Positions 22,656 to 30,934 of a DNA stretch of 35,837 nt are shown one piece after another (the stretch's first letter is position 1; each line of letters begins with the position of its first letter). Made by a program: the position numbers and the translations under genes. The DNA comes from Candidatus Peribacteria bacterium (GTDB lineage Bacteria > Patescibacteriota > Gracilibacteria > Peribacterales > Peribacteraceae). The DNA lies in assembly GCA_009691305.1 (NCBI GenBank), contig SICS01000011.1, positions 1-35,837 on the forward strand, read 5' to 3'. The notes beneath the pieces are model-generated. The model was not told the DNA's origin and ran no database searches. It saw only the letters and a list, made by a program, of their open reading frames with translations.

Positions 22656-23591
22656 CTACTTTTTCCCATGAAACTTCCTATGCACCTCTTTTAATTGAGG
22701 GTTTGTCACGTGCGTGTAAATCTGCGTGGTCCCCAGATCCTTATGCCCCAGCATTTCCTGGACGGAACGGAGGTCTGCACCGTTTTGGAGGAGATTCGTG
22801 GCAAAGGAGTGCCTGAGCGTGTGCGGTGACGGATCCGTGACGATGCCGGCTTCACGGGCGTAGCGCTTCACCATTTTGTAGATCCCGTTCGCGGAGATGC
22901 GGAATTCTTCTCCCGGCGGCATCGCGGTAGACGCTTTGTCGTGGTTGCGGATGAACAGGGGACTGAGATGATCCAAACGGCAGTCCATGTACTCCCGCAA
23001 GGCATCGGCAGCCCGGTCGCTGATGAAGACGACGCGGATCTTCCCTCGCTTCCCACGCACCGAGATCTCGCGCGTGTCGTAATTGAGATCTTTGCGATTG
23101 AGTCCCCTCAGCTCCGCGAGACGCAACCCGGTCGAAAAGAACAGGTGAAGGATCGCCGCGTCGCGTTTCCCCTCTTTTGATGACGTGTTCGGCGCTGTTA
23201 GGAGGCGCTCAAGCTCATCGGCGAACATCACTTTGACCTTCCGTGACTCCTCCTTGAGCCGCGTGACTCGGTCGGGCGGATAGACGTCCATCTCCTCTTC
23301 GCGGATCAAATACTTCAAAAAGGCGCGCAGAATGGTCAGATGGTGGTTTTTCGTCCTGACAGTGAGCTCTTTTCCGCTACGGGCTCGGAAAGAGTGTAGG
23401 GCGGACTTGTAGACCCGGATGGAACTTTTATCGAAAAGTCTAGGATCCGTGACATCGCTGAGTTTGATCAGCAAATCCAAACTCTGCCGATATGCGCGAA
23501 TTGTGAGTGGGGATTTATTTTCCTCCGCTTTAAGAAAGGTAAGATAACGTTCGATTCCTTTGGCCAGCGGTGAAGGGGAGGGGTTTTCCAC
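22656..23591 (-). CDS. xerC: XerC/XerD-type tyrosine recombinase
   Basis: Site-specific recombinase; XerC/D proteins resolve chromosome dimers at dif. The 311-residue product has a SAM-like N-terminal DNA-binding domain (about 8-105). All catalytic residues are present: R157 (TGLRLAEL), a lysine in the GKRGKIR hairpin (181-185), H257 and R260 (PHTLRHSFA), H283 (LGHKD) and Y292 (TTQIYTHV). Length and composition are typical of a housekeeping Xer rather than a mobile-element integrase, and no att-like duplication is seen. XerC or XerD cannot be decided. The start is GTG at 23591, 13 nt from a palindrome at 23605-23626. It is the last protein gene of the pgk-to-xer minus-strand series. Confidence 0.9.
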   Translation of the reverse strand: MENPSPSPLAKGIERYLTFLKAEENKSPLTIRAYRQSLDLLIKLSDVTDPRLFDKSSIRVYKSALHSFRARSGKELTVRTKNHHLTILRAFLKYLIREEEMDVYPPDRVTRLKEESRKVKVMFADELERLLTAPNTSSKEGKRDAAILHLFFSTGLRLAELRGLNRKDLNYDTREISVRGKRGKIRVVFISDRAADALREYMDCRLDHLSPLFIRNHDKASTAMPPGEEFRISANGIYKMVKRYAREAGIVTDPSPHTLRHSFATNLLQNGADLRSVQEMLGHKDLGTTQIYTHVTNPQLKEVHRKFHGKK

Positions 23592-23604
23592 AGTCTTTAC
23601 TAGT

Positions 23605-23626
23605 CAAGATAATGCATTTTATCTTG
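23605..23626. repeat. 22-bp palindrome at the xerC promoter
   Basis: CAAGATAA-TGCATT-TTATCTTG, perfect 8-bp arms. It overlaps the stop codon of the upstream YdcF-like gene and lies 13 nt before the xer start. It could be an operator or a hairpin ending the upstream gene. Confidence 0.6.
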
Positions 23627-24236
23627 ATAATGAGGGCAACACAAGGGAATCGATGCCCGCGGCTTCCCGTAGCAGATTTCTCGCAGTGAACAGCAGGGAT
23701 TCCGGATCCTGCGCCGGGTACGTCTGCAGGTCCCAGCCCTGCAAGCGCGCCTGCAATCGGATCCGCGCCAGGTGGTAGGCATCACTGATAGCGACAACCG
23801 AGGTGCATCCCCCAGTCAAGGGACGGGTGTTCTCCAAGTTCTCCCACGTGCTGCGTGCCCGGTCTTCCACGGCGATAACGTCCTTCGGCACTCCGATCGA
23901 GATGGCGTACTCGCGCATCACCTGTCCCTCACTCTTGCGGTTCCCCTCCCCCTTCCCACCCGTGACGAAGATTCGACGGATATTCCCCTGTTTGAGCAAC
24001 TCTGCTGCGGCGGAGACGCGGCGCTTGATGCCCGGGCCTGCGACAGAGGTCGCGACCTCGCCTGCCGTGTTATAGACCGGCCACACGGCCGTCCCGAAGA
24101 CGATTCCGCACTCCACGGGGAAAACCGCGGTGCCGTCCATCCCCGTGTACACGTACACCACCGTCGCTCCATAGACGGCAATAAGTGGGACGACAACGTA
24201 ACATGCACGGCGAAACCAGCGGACAACGACTGACAT
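23619..24236 (-). CDS. YdcF/ElyC-like DUF218 membrane protein
   Basis: A 205-residue protein with one N-terminal membrane helix (about 10-32) and an extracytoplasmic DUF218 domain. The domain is recognised by IVFGTAVWP, the RRVSAAAELLKQGNIRRIFVTGGKGEGNRKSEG region, EDRARSTWENLENTRPL and VVAISDAYHLARI, in family order. ElyC and SanA are linked to envelope polysaccharide integrity and lipid carrier metabolism, but no reaction is established for most members. TACAAT at 24243-24248 lies 6 nt before the ATG. It lies 17 nt after the baseplate-J-like gene and 27 nt before xer. Confidence 0.85.
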   Translation of the reverse strand: MSVVVRWFRRACYVVVPLIAVYGATVVYVYTGMDGTAVFPVECGIVFGTAVWPVYNTAGEVATSVAGPGIKRRVSAAAELLKQGNIRRIFVTGGKGEGNRKSEGQVMREYAISIGVPKDVIAVEDRARSTWENLENTRPLTGGCTSVVAISDAYHLARIRLQARLQGWDLQTYPAQDPESLLFTARNLLREAAGIDSLVLPSLSR

Positions 24237-24253
24237 GCAATAATTGTACTGGA

Positions 24254-25864
24254 TTATTGCGAGGTGATGGTGATATTCGACGGAATGGTCGGCAGGATGC
24301 CGCTCCAGGGTGGCCAGGGATGGATATCGACACGCTCGACTTCTGGGAAATTCCGCAGGATACGCTGCGCGTCTTTCACGGGCAGTCCCGCGATCGCGTC
24401 ACGCACTTTTCTGCTGAACTTTGCACCCATCGGCGTGAGCGGATCAATCACAAACTGTTCGGTACCGACGACATCGGCCGTGACCTTGATCCAGCGTCCG
24501 GTGTACTTGTGCTCGTCCGTCCCGTCGTCCTCATACTCGATGATGATCACCTTGAGGGGGTCGATGTGGACGGAATCCGATAGAAGGCGTTTGCCCTCAG
24601 TTGTGTGTGACTGCAACTCGCTGCTGTAGGCCTCCTGGAAGGCCTGGAGGTTGTACGCGGGGACGACGTAGGTCAAATCCCCTTCAATCGGCACCGAAAG
24701 CACCGGCTGTCCCAGGAATTCCATCGGGAGGACGAAGCCGGTATAGGTCATTTGGATCACGTCGTCCTTGGCGAGAAGCTCGATGCGGGTCTTGGGATCG
24801 GTGCTGCGCAGTTCGCGCTCTTCCTCCACCAGCTGTTTGGCCGTCAGCAGAAGCTCCTGCTTAAGGCGTTTGACTGCCAGGTCCAGATCCGACTGCTGCA
24901 GGACGGTTCGTTCGGATGTCGTGCCGCCGGTCGCATCTTTTTCGTTCTTCGCGTAGACGAGCTTGCGTTCCGGCACGGGCAGTCCCGTAAACTCCCACTG
25001 GAGCCCCGCGGGGACGTTCCCTCGCTTGCCGATAATCTTGTCGTAGAGGTCTACGTGGTCGGCCTCCGACGCCACGGTCACTTTGCCGCCCGCGGGGATC
25101 GTTACCGGGCCCCGGAGCTTAAAGATCATCCCCGCCTGGTTGAGCAGGCGCGTTCCCTTCCGGAACGAGTACGACTCACCCGACTCGTTCATAATGGTCA
25201 TCTCCACGTGGGCGTCATTACCGGTGAACTCGGGGCTGATGTCGTCGAATGTGATGGATTTGTGGACGTGCGCGCGAATGTTGATCAGCGGCTGCACGCG
25301 CACGCGGGACGAGACTTCCACGTGCGCACCGGATGAGACCAGCGTGATGTTCATCGTCTGCGTCACCAAGTCCGACCGGGGCCACAGGTCGACAGTCGCC
25401 GAGGGCAACAAGCGAAAGATGACGAACAGAAAAAGCCCGACACTCAGCAGGAGCAGCACCCAGATGCGAGCCTTGGGAACTGAGAGCAACCCGACGGTCT
25501 GCAGGCGCGACCGCCACTGCTGGCGCCACAGGCTCGGCGAAAAGAACCGCAGGGCCTCGGCGGAACGTTCGTGTCCGGCCAAGAGTGACCTCAATTGCCG
25601 GGTCCGGTCGATCACACGGATGCCCTGCTTGCGCGCACGCGACGCGACGATGGGCTCCTTACTCGCCAAGCGCAGCCGGTAGCGGATCTTCGCGCATTCC
25701 TCCAAAAAGGGGGCGCGATCTTCCTCCTGCAAAAGATGCGTATTGTCCGCGCTCGAAAGAACGACGATCACCTCACCACTGGATTCCCGGATGCGCCGCG
25801 CGAACGCGTTCCACGATTCTTCTTCGGCACGGAAGAGCACGGTGAATTTCTTCTCGTCAGGCAT
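24254..25864 (-). CDS. baseplate-J-like single-pass membrane protein
   Basis: A 536-residue protein. The N-terminal cytosolic part (1-125) has an alternating alpha/beta region (VIVVLSSADNTHLL, then SRARKQGIRVID). One membrane helix lies near 132-153 (IWVLLLLSVGLFLFVIFRLL). The rest is an exported beta-rich region containing FRKGTRLLNQAGMIFKL, PVTIPAGGKVTV and KDATGGTTSERTVL. This arrangement matches proteins of candidate-phyla bacteria that are commonly annotated as baseplate J/gp47-like. The fold may assist secretion or cell-surface assembly; no phage genes accompany it here. TATCCT lies 9 nt before the ATG. It lies between pgk and the YdcF-like gene. Function uncertain. Confidence 0.7.
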   Translation of the reverse strand: MPDEKKFTVLFRAEEESWNAFARRIRESSGEVIVVLSSADNTHLLQEEDRAPFLEECAKIRYRLRLASKEPIVASRARKQGIRVIDRTRQLRSLLAGHERSAEALRFFSPSLWRQQWRSRLQTVGLLSVPKARIWVLLLLSVGLFLFVIFRLLPSATVDLWPRSDLVTQTMNITLVSSGAHVEVSSRVRVQPLINIRAHVHKSITFDDISPEFTGNDAHVEMTIMNESGESYSFRKGTRLLNQAGMIFKLRGPVTIPAGGKVTVASEADHVDLYDKIIGKRGNVPAGLQWEFTGLPVPERKLVYAKNEKDATGGTTSERTVLQQSDLDLAVKRLKQELLLTAKQLVEEERELRSTDPKTRIELLAKDDVIQMTYTGFVLPMEFLGQPVLSVPIEGDLTYVVPAYNLQAFQEAYSSELQSHTTEGKRLLSDSVHIDPLKVIIIEYEDDGTDEHKYTGRWIKVTADVVGTEQFVIDPLTPMGAKFSRKVRDAIAGLPVKDAQRILRNFPEVERVDIHPWPPWSGILPTIPSNITITSQ

Positions 25865-25879
25865 GTCTACGGAAGGATA

Positions 25880-25942
25880 AAGGATTCAAAAGCAAGGAGC
25901 GAGGATCTTCGTTGTCCTGAACCTTGTTTTTCATCCTTGATC
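25880..25942. repeat. inverted-repeat spacer between pgk and baseplate-J-like gene
   Basis: AAGGAT and AAAAACAAGG words on one arm face CCTTGCTTTT and ATCCTT on the other, starting directly after the pgk stop codon. It is similar to the mraY-gap spacer at 2790-2866. Confidence 0.6.
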
Positions 25943-27178
25943 CTATCGTCGTAGCGCCTCGATGGCCGGCAACTCCTTTCCGCCGATGAACTCGAGCATC
26001 GCCCCGCCGCCAGTGCTTACAAACGTGTACGCGTCGAGCGGATGCTTATACCGAATGTGGAAGTCGATGGTATCGCCGCCACCGATGATCGAGGTCGCAC
26101 CGGGTGAGCCAGGCGAGCCCTTCGTGGCCTGAGCAATCGCGTCTGCAATGTGCCCGCTTGCGTGCGAGAAACGGTCGACTTCATACAGTCCAAGTGGCCC
26201 GTTCCAGACGATGGTCTTCGCAGATGCGATGATCTCGCGGTACTTGGCGACCGTCGCGGTGCCGATATCGAAGATTCCCTGCTGCGAGGAAATGCTTTGC
26301 ACCGGGACACAGGTCTCATCGGTGCCGTCTTTTGGCTCCGCCGCCACGATTGCGTCACCCGGCACATGGATGGTGGCGCGGCCCTCCTTTTCGGATTCCC
26401 GCACGGTCTCCTGCGCCTTGGCGAGATGTTCCTCTTCATATTTCGATTTCCCGATATTGAAGCCGCGCGCCGCGATGAACGTGTTCGCGATGCAGCCGCC
26501 CAGCAAGATGTGATCGCCTTTCGTAAGGAACCGCTCGATCACGGGGATCTTCGTCTCCATCTTGGCACCGCTGAGGATCAGAACGACCGGATGTGTGGGC
26601 TCATGGAGGGCACTAGAGAGCATGCTGACTTCGCGTTGCAGATGCAGGCCGCCGAACGACGGGAGCAGGCGCGCGACGGCGCACGTGCTGGCCTCTTCAT
26701 ATTCATGGCACGACGCGAACGCTTCGTTGACGAAGACCTCCCCCAGAGACGCCATGTCCTTGCCGAGAGCCTTCTGCTCATCCGGGCTTCCTTCCTCGCC
26801 ACTGTGGAACCGTACGTTTTCCAGATAGAGGATCGACCCCTCCGCAAGATTTTTTGCTGCCTCCTGGGCCTCCGGTCCGACGGTCTGCGTGATGTGCATC
26901 ACGGTCACTTTTGGCAAGAGCGTGCCCAAATGTTTCGCGACGTGGACTGTCGACAGTTTCGGATCGGCTTTCCCTTTTGGCCGCCCCACATGCGTCATGA
27001 GGATGATGTGCGCACCGGCTGTGAGAAGATGCTCGATCGTCGGAAGCGTCGCCTGGATCTTCTCATCATTTTTGAGCTTCCCGTCCGCATTCAACTCGAT
27101 ATTGTGGTCCACGCGCACAAGGACTCGTTTGCCGGAAACGTCGGCATCAGCCAGAGGCCGGATGTCATGTACACTCAT
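25943..27178 (-). CDS. pgk: phosphoglycerate kinase
   Basis: Transfers phosphate between 1,3-bisphosphoglycerate and ADP in lower glycolysis, or the reverse in gluconeogenesis. The 411 residues contain VLVRVDHN (usually RVDFN), THVGRPKG, LENVRFHSGE, VFVNEAFASCHE, LILSGAKMETKIPV, VWNGPLGLYE and GGGDT with STGGGAMLEF, all in order. Start choice: ATG at 27178 gives MSVHDIRPL and lies 6 nt after TACACT. The ATG at 27184 directly abuts that hexamer, and the longer open frame to 27358 reads through the promoter. It is divergent from the prenyl-phosphate transferase gene. gap lies 23 kb away, so the two are not an operon as in many bacteria. Confidence 0.95.
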   Translation of the reverse strand: MSVHDIRPLADADVSGKRVLVRVDHNIELNADGKLKNDEKIQATLPTIEHLLTAGAHIILMTHVGRPKGKADPKLSTVHVAKHLGTLLPKVTVMHITQTVGPEAQEAAKNLAEGSILYLENVRFHSGEEGSPDEQKALGKDMASLGEVFVNEAFASCHEYEEASTCAVARLLPSFGGLHLQREVSMLSSALHEPTHPVVLILSGAKMETKIPVIERFLTKGDHILLGGCIANTFIAARGFNIGKSKYEEEHLAKAQETVRESEKEGRATIHVPGDAIVAAEPKDGTDETCVPVQSISSQQGIFDIGTATVAKYREIIASAKTIVWNGPLGLYEVDRFSHASGHIADAIAQATKGSPGSPGATSIIGGGDTIDFHIRYKHPLDAYTFVSTGGGAMLEFIGGKELPAIEALRR

Positions 27179-27184
27179 GGGCAT

Positions 27185-27214
27185 AGTGTAGTGGCCGCAC
27201 CGCGTAATCATCAA
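27185..27214 (-). promoter_or_regulatory. pgk promoter
   Basis: TTGATG (27209-27214), an 18-nt spacer and TACACT (27185-27190) on the minus strand, ending 6 nt before the chosen ATG. Confidence 0.5.
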
Positions 27215-27225
27215 GAATACTCTCC

Positions 27226-28254
27226 ATGACTCCCCTGCTGACCATTCCCCTGCTGGCGTTTGCGACCACTGTGGTCCTCCACTTCGCCGCATTGCACGTT
27301 TTTCCGTGGCTCGGATTGCTCGATTTCCCCGAACGCTATGGCCTTCAACGTAGACCAATCCCCTACCCCACGGGCATCCTCGCCGTTCTGACGTTCTGCG
27401 CCTTCTTCGCCGTCCTACAGCCCTGGACGACGCAAAACATCGGGCTGCTTCTGGGAATCGTATTGCTGATGGTCTGCTGTTTTACCGATGATCGGTTATT
27501 CCTCTCACCTTTCCTGCGGTTTGGCATCCAGGCGCTCGTCGCGGTGGTCGTCATCGCGGCAGGCGTGCGCATTGGTGCGGTGACGAATCCCCTGCCCGGC
27601 GTGTTGGCCCCCGAGAGCAGTATCGTCCTCAGCAGCGGATGGCTCCTCGCTTTCAGCGTCGCATTCACTCTCATCTGGTTGCTCTTCACCATCAACGCAT
27701 TGAATTGGTTCGACGGCATTCCGGGCCAGGTGAGCACGTTGAGTGTGATCGGTTTTCTGACAATCGGCTTCCTCTCGCTGAGCGCACGCGTAGACCAGCC
27801 GGCGCTCGCGTTACTTTCCTTCATCCTCGCAGGCATCGCGCTTGGCATTCTCATCTTCGATTTCTCGCCGCCGCGCGTCCTGATGGGCGATACCGGTGCG
27901 ATGTTCTTCGGGCTCATGATCGGCGTTCTGACCATCTACTCAGGCGGCAAAGTCGCGACGGCATTTCTTGTCCTGGGGGTGCCATTGATCGATGTCCTCT
28001 TCGTCGTCGTCCGCCGGTTGCACCGCGGCCAGTCGCCGTTCCGCGGCAACAGCACGGATCAGCACCTTCATCACCGGTTACTCAAAAAAGGTTGGTCACC
28101 GCGCCAGGTCATTGTCCTCACCGCGGGCATCGGCGCGCTGTTCGGCATCACGGCGTTGTTCCTCAGCACTGGCGGGAAAGTTATTGCGGGACTGCTTCTG
28201 CTCATCGTGATGTTGGGACTGTCCTGGTACTCGGGGAAAAATGGAAAATTGTAA
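27226..28254 (+). CDS. polyprenyl-phosphate sugar-1-phosphate transferase (WecA/TagO/MraY family)
   Basis: Integral membrane enzyme that transfers a sugar-1-phosphate, usually GlcNAc-1-P, to undecaprenyl phosphate to start teichoic acid, capsule or O-antigen polymers. The 342 residues have about ten hydrophobic helices. Motifs are the TDD pair (D88, D89), NALNWFDGIPG (157-167), LMGDTGAMFFG and HLHHRLLKKGW. The last favours WecA/TagO over MraY. The usual NxxNxxDGxDG motif here has proline in place of the second aspartate, although D163 is kept. It is the second member of this family in the window, beside mraY. A downstream 13-bp inverted repeat contains or follows the stop codon. The neighbouring pyruvyl transferase fits wall-polymer synthesis. 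Confidence 0.88.
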   Translation: MTPLLTIPLLAFATTVVLHFAALHVFPWLGLLDFPERYGLQRRPIPYPTGILAVLTFCAFFAVLQPWTTQNIGLLLGIVLLMVCCFTDDRLFLSPFLRFGIQALVAVVVIAAGVRIGAVTNPLPGVLAPESSIVLSSGWLLAFSVAFTLIWLLFTINALNWFDGIPGQVSTLSVIGFLTIGFLSLSARVDQPALALLSFILAGIALGILIFDFSPPRVLMGDTGAMFFGLMIGVLTIYSGGKVATAFLVLGVPLIDVLFVVVRRLHRGQSPFRGNSTDQHLHHRLLKKGWSPRQVIVLTAGIGALFGITALFLSTGGKVIAGLLLLIVMLGLSWYSGKNGKL

Positions 28255-28257
28255 ATT

Positions 28258-28307
28258 GTAAGTGGTAAATAGAAATCTTTATTTCCCATTTTCCATTTAC
28301 CACTTAC
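28258..28307. terminator. bidirectional terminator-like inverted repeat
   Basis: 13-nt arms (GTAAGTGGTAAAT at 28258-28270, complement at 28295-28307) lie between convergent genes. Surrounding GGAAAATGG and GTAAATTG words extend the low-complexity arms past the TAA stop at 28252-28254. Confidence 0.6.
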
Positions 28308-28355
28308 CATTTGGTGCTATGTGCTACTACTTGTGCGAGCAAAGAAAATGGCTGC

Positions 28356-29771
28356 TCAACGGATATAACGCATCGGCTGGCTCATCTCGCCAGTCGGTTG
28401 TGCCTGAATGATGATGGTGGTGTCCCCGAGCGGAAGCATCTGCACTTTCGCGACGCCGTTCTTGAAGTCGGAGACAGCAATGGCGGACGGCTTGAACTCG
28501 GCACGGCCGAACGCGGTGCGAAGATAGACAATGTCGGAGGATGTCGGCGCGGTGACGGTCTTGCCATCGCGGTCGAGCAACAGCAGCGTGATATTCTCCC
28601 ACGCACGCTCTTTGCCAAACGACCCGTCATGCGAGATGCGCACGCTCATCACAGGCCCGATGGCAGGTGCGGCAACCGGAGGTGCGGCGGACGAGGAAGC
28701 GGGCACCGGGATCGGGACGACAGGGGCGTTCTCGGTGTAGGCAACGAGGGTCGGCTTGGCGGCAGCAAGCTTGGCCATACGCTGCTCACGGCGTTGAGCC
28801 GGGGTCATGCGAAGCGAGGAGCTCATCGAGGAGATGGCGGCGGACGTAGCGTCGGCCACCACGGGCCCCACGTACGTTTCGTATGACTGTACCGTGAGCA
28901 TCGGGTCCAGCGTGTACTGCACGCCGTTCTCGCGGCGGAGGCCCGCATCGATCGCCTGCGTGAAGTTCATACGCGCGCTCTGCTGGTCTTGCGAGGAGAA
29001 GGGCCAGTACGGATGAAACGGCGCGCTGGCGCGGTCCATCTGGAAGTGGAGGTGCGGTGCAGTGGCGAAGCCCGACTGGCCGCTGAGCGCGATCTGGTCG
29101 CCCTTCTGGACCACCGCGCCTTCCTGCCCGAGCACCGCGCTCAAGTGCGCGTACACCGAGAAGACCGTAGACTTCTCGCCGTGGCGGTCGACGTCGGGGA
29201 CGTTGGGGTGACGGACGACCACGTAGTGCCCGTAGCCGCCGGCCTGGTACCCGATCGAGTCGATGATGCCGTTAGCAACGGAGAGCACAGGCGTGCCCTC
29301 GGGCACCGAGATGTCCTCACCCACATGGCTCCCCTTCCCGCGACCGGTTTCGTAGGTGCCAAGGTGTTCGACAAAGTAGACGCGGCGCAGGCCCGAGTCG
29401 GACGTGAGGTCGTCACCGTAGCGCTTGTACGTCGGCAAGCTGACCAGCATGTCCTTGGGCACCTGGCGGTACGTGTTCTTACGGATGTCGCCACCCAGCT
29501 TCGCCCAGCGCTCGTAATCCGGCACCTGTGCAATCGGCGGAGCCATACCCGTAAAGACGATCATTGAGTCGCTCCCCTCTCCCAACACCGACGCCCAGAA
29601 GACATGCCAGCCGTGCTGGCCGACCATGTTGCCCGTAACGAATGCGAACACGGAAAGAACGGCGATCCAGAACGTCGCTCGCTCAGAGAGGTACTTGAAA
29701 GCATGGGGTTCCTTCCGGCGATAAACGGAAGAGCTCGTGAAGCCGAACTTCCTTTTCGATACAATCGTCAT
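28356..29771 (-). CDS. membrane-anchored M23 (LytM-type) metallopeptidase
   Basis: Predicted peptidoglycan endopeptidase of 471 residues. One N-terminal membrane helix (about 33-50) is followed by an extracytoplasmic linker and the zinc peptidase core. The core has H149 and D153 in HVGEDISVP, H209 in YAHLS, and H240 and H242 in PHLHFQ; all zinc and catalytic positions are intact. A long C-terminal extension contains an alanine/proline-rich linker (about 350-375) and a beta-rich Ig-like region (about 375-471). The enzyme probably cuts stem-peptide cross-links during growth or division. A consensus promoter lies upstream with a leader of roughly 20 nt without a Shine-Dalgarno site. Confidence 0.9.
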   Translation of the reverse strand: MTIVSKRKFGFTSSSVYRRKEPHAFKYLSERATFWIAVLSVFAFVTGNMVGQHGWHVFWASVLGEGSDSMIVFTGMAPPIAQVPDYERWAKLGGDIRKNTYRQVPKDMLVSLPTYKRYGDDLTSDSGLRRVYFVEHLGTYETGRGKGSHVGEDISVPEGTPVLSVANGIIDSIGYQAGGYGHYVVVRHPNVPDVDRHGEKSTVFSVYAHLSAVLGQEGAVVQKGDQIALSGQSGFATAPHLHFQMDRASAPFHPYWPFSSQDQQSARMNFTQAIDAGLRRENGVQYTLDPMLTVQSYETYVGPVVADATSAAISSMSSSLRMTPAQRREQRMAKLAAAKPTLVAYTENAPVVPIPVPASSSAAPPVAAPAIGPVMSVRISHDGSFGKERAWENITLLLLDRDGKTVTAPTSSDIVYLRTAFGRAEFKPSAIAVSDFKNGVAKVQMLPLGDTTIIIQAQPTGEMSQPMRYIR

Positions 29772-29797
29772 AGTTGTTGGTTTGTTGTAACTTCACT

Positions 29798-29826
29798 ATT
29801 ATACAATCTTTTGACATTTTTATCAA
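29798..29826 (-). promoter_or_regulatory. consensus promoter of the M23 peptidase gene
   Basis: TTGATA (29821-29826), a 17-nt spacer and TATAAT (29798-29803) on the minus strand. This is the closest match to the sigma-70 consensus in the window. The -35 overlaps the tsaE start codon on the other strand. Confidence 0.7.
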
Positions 29827-30884
29827 TGCATGACAAATGCACAATTAAGGCTACAAGTGGCTCTGGGAGCCAGAAAACGGGGGCTTCCCTCGGAGCGTCC
29901 CTATACGCCATTCCTGTCACCATAGCGCTCAGTGGCGAGCTGGGAGCCGGCAAAACGACGTTTCTGCAGGGTTTTGCCTCAGCTCTTGGAGTACCTGGGT
30001 CCCTCACCAGCCCGACCTATGCCCTGGAGCAGCGATATGAGATGGCGCGCGCGATAGGGGCCATTCGCGAACGACCCCTATCAAACGAATTCCTGCACCT
30101 AGACCTCTACCGGCTCACACCCGCCCAATCAGAGCAATTGCTCCATGGGACCGAGCAGTTCTCCGGCATTCGCTGCATCGAGTGGTCCGAACGCATTGAC
30201 CTCAAGCGCCTCATCAACGAGGGGCCCGTGATTCACGTCCATCTCACACCGGGCGGGACAAAGGAGGAAAGGGACATCACGTGTGCTTTCCACGATATGA
30301 AATTGCCGACAGGCGAAGAAGTGACACGATGGCGTGCGGACGCCCGCCTGCCACAGCACATCACCGACCATTGCGAAGCGGTCGCGGCACTCTGCGAACT
30401 CCTCGCAAAACATCTGATCGAAAAAGGGCACGTCGTGCGGCCCGGTGCCCTCCGCGCAGCCGCGCGCATACACGACCTGTTCCGCTTCCTCGATTTCCGA
30501 CCCGAAGGGCATCCGGATGGGAACAAACATTCAAAAGATGATATCGCTGTGTGGGAATCCATCCGTGCGAGTTTCCCCGGCATGAACCACGAAGAGGCGT
30601 GTACCGCATTCCTCCGGAAGGAAGGCTATCCCGGCATCGCCGCCATCGTCGCAACGCATGGGCTCAAGCGTCCGCCACCGGCCGACGGGACGGTGGAGCA
30701 GAAACTCCTCTACTACGCCGACAAGCGCGTAATGCTCGACAAGGTCGTGTCACTCGACGAACGCTTCGCCGATTTTTCGGCGAGGTACGGCAAAGGGCAG
30801 ACCAGCGAGGACCATAATCGATGGCTCATGGAAGCCAAGAAAACAGAGGGGGAACTCTTCCCCGACGGAGCGCCTCACCCCTAG
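29826..30884 (+). CDS. tsaE: TsaE-HD domain fusion protein
   Basis: A 352-residue protein. Residues 1-155 are TsaE, the P-loop ATPase that works with TsaB/TsaD in making t6A at position 37 of tRNAs. The domain is supported by SGELGAGKTTF (36-46), LTSPTYALEQRYE, FLHLDLYRL and IEWSERI. Residues about 172-330 form an HD hydrolase-like domain: LPQHITDHCEAVAAL (H178, H182), RIHD (216-217) and a late YADKRV. The frame is continuous and well composed throughout, so the join is not obviously an assembly artefact. TsaE is normally about 150 residues alone. The start is ATG 29826; the frame is open to 29604 but that part crosses the divergent M23 gene and its promoter. Confidence 0.88.
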   Translation: MHDKCTIKATSGSGSQKTGASLGASLYAIPVTIALSGELGAGKTTFLQGFASALGVPGSLTSPTYALEQRYEMARAIGAIRERPLSNEFLHLDLYRLTPAQSEQLLHGTEQFSGIRCIEWSERIDLKRLINEGPVIHVHLTPGGTKEERDITCAFHDMKLPTGEEVTRWRADARLPQHITDHCEAVAALCELLAKHLIEKGHVVRPGALRAAARIHDLFRFLDFRPEGHPDGNKHSKDDIAVWESIRASFPGMNHEEACTAFLRKEGYPGIAAIVATHGLKRPPPADGTVEQKLLYYADKRVMLDKVVSLDERFADFSARYGKGQTSEDHNRWLMEAKKTEGELFPDGAPHP

Positions 30885-30896
30885 CCATAATCATAG

Positions 30897-30917
30897 CCGC
30901 AGGTCTTCGACCTGCGG
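30897..30917. repeat. REP-like hairpin after tsaE
   Basis: CCGCAGGTC-TTC-GACCTGCGG, perfect 9-bp stem, 12 nt after the stop codon. The core resembles the hairpin at 1715-1731. Confidence 0.6.
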
Positions 30918-30934
30918 TCCGCGCAGGGATGAGG

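Noticed and set aside
22656-23591. Integrase of a mobile element
   Set aside because: The recombinase looks like a housekeeping Xer; no flanking att duplication, tRNA or phage cargo genes.
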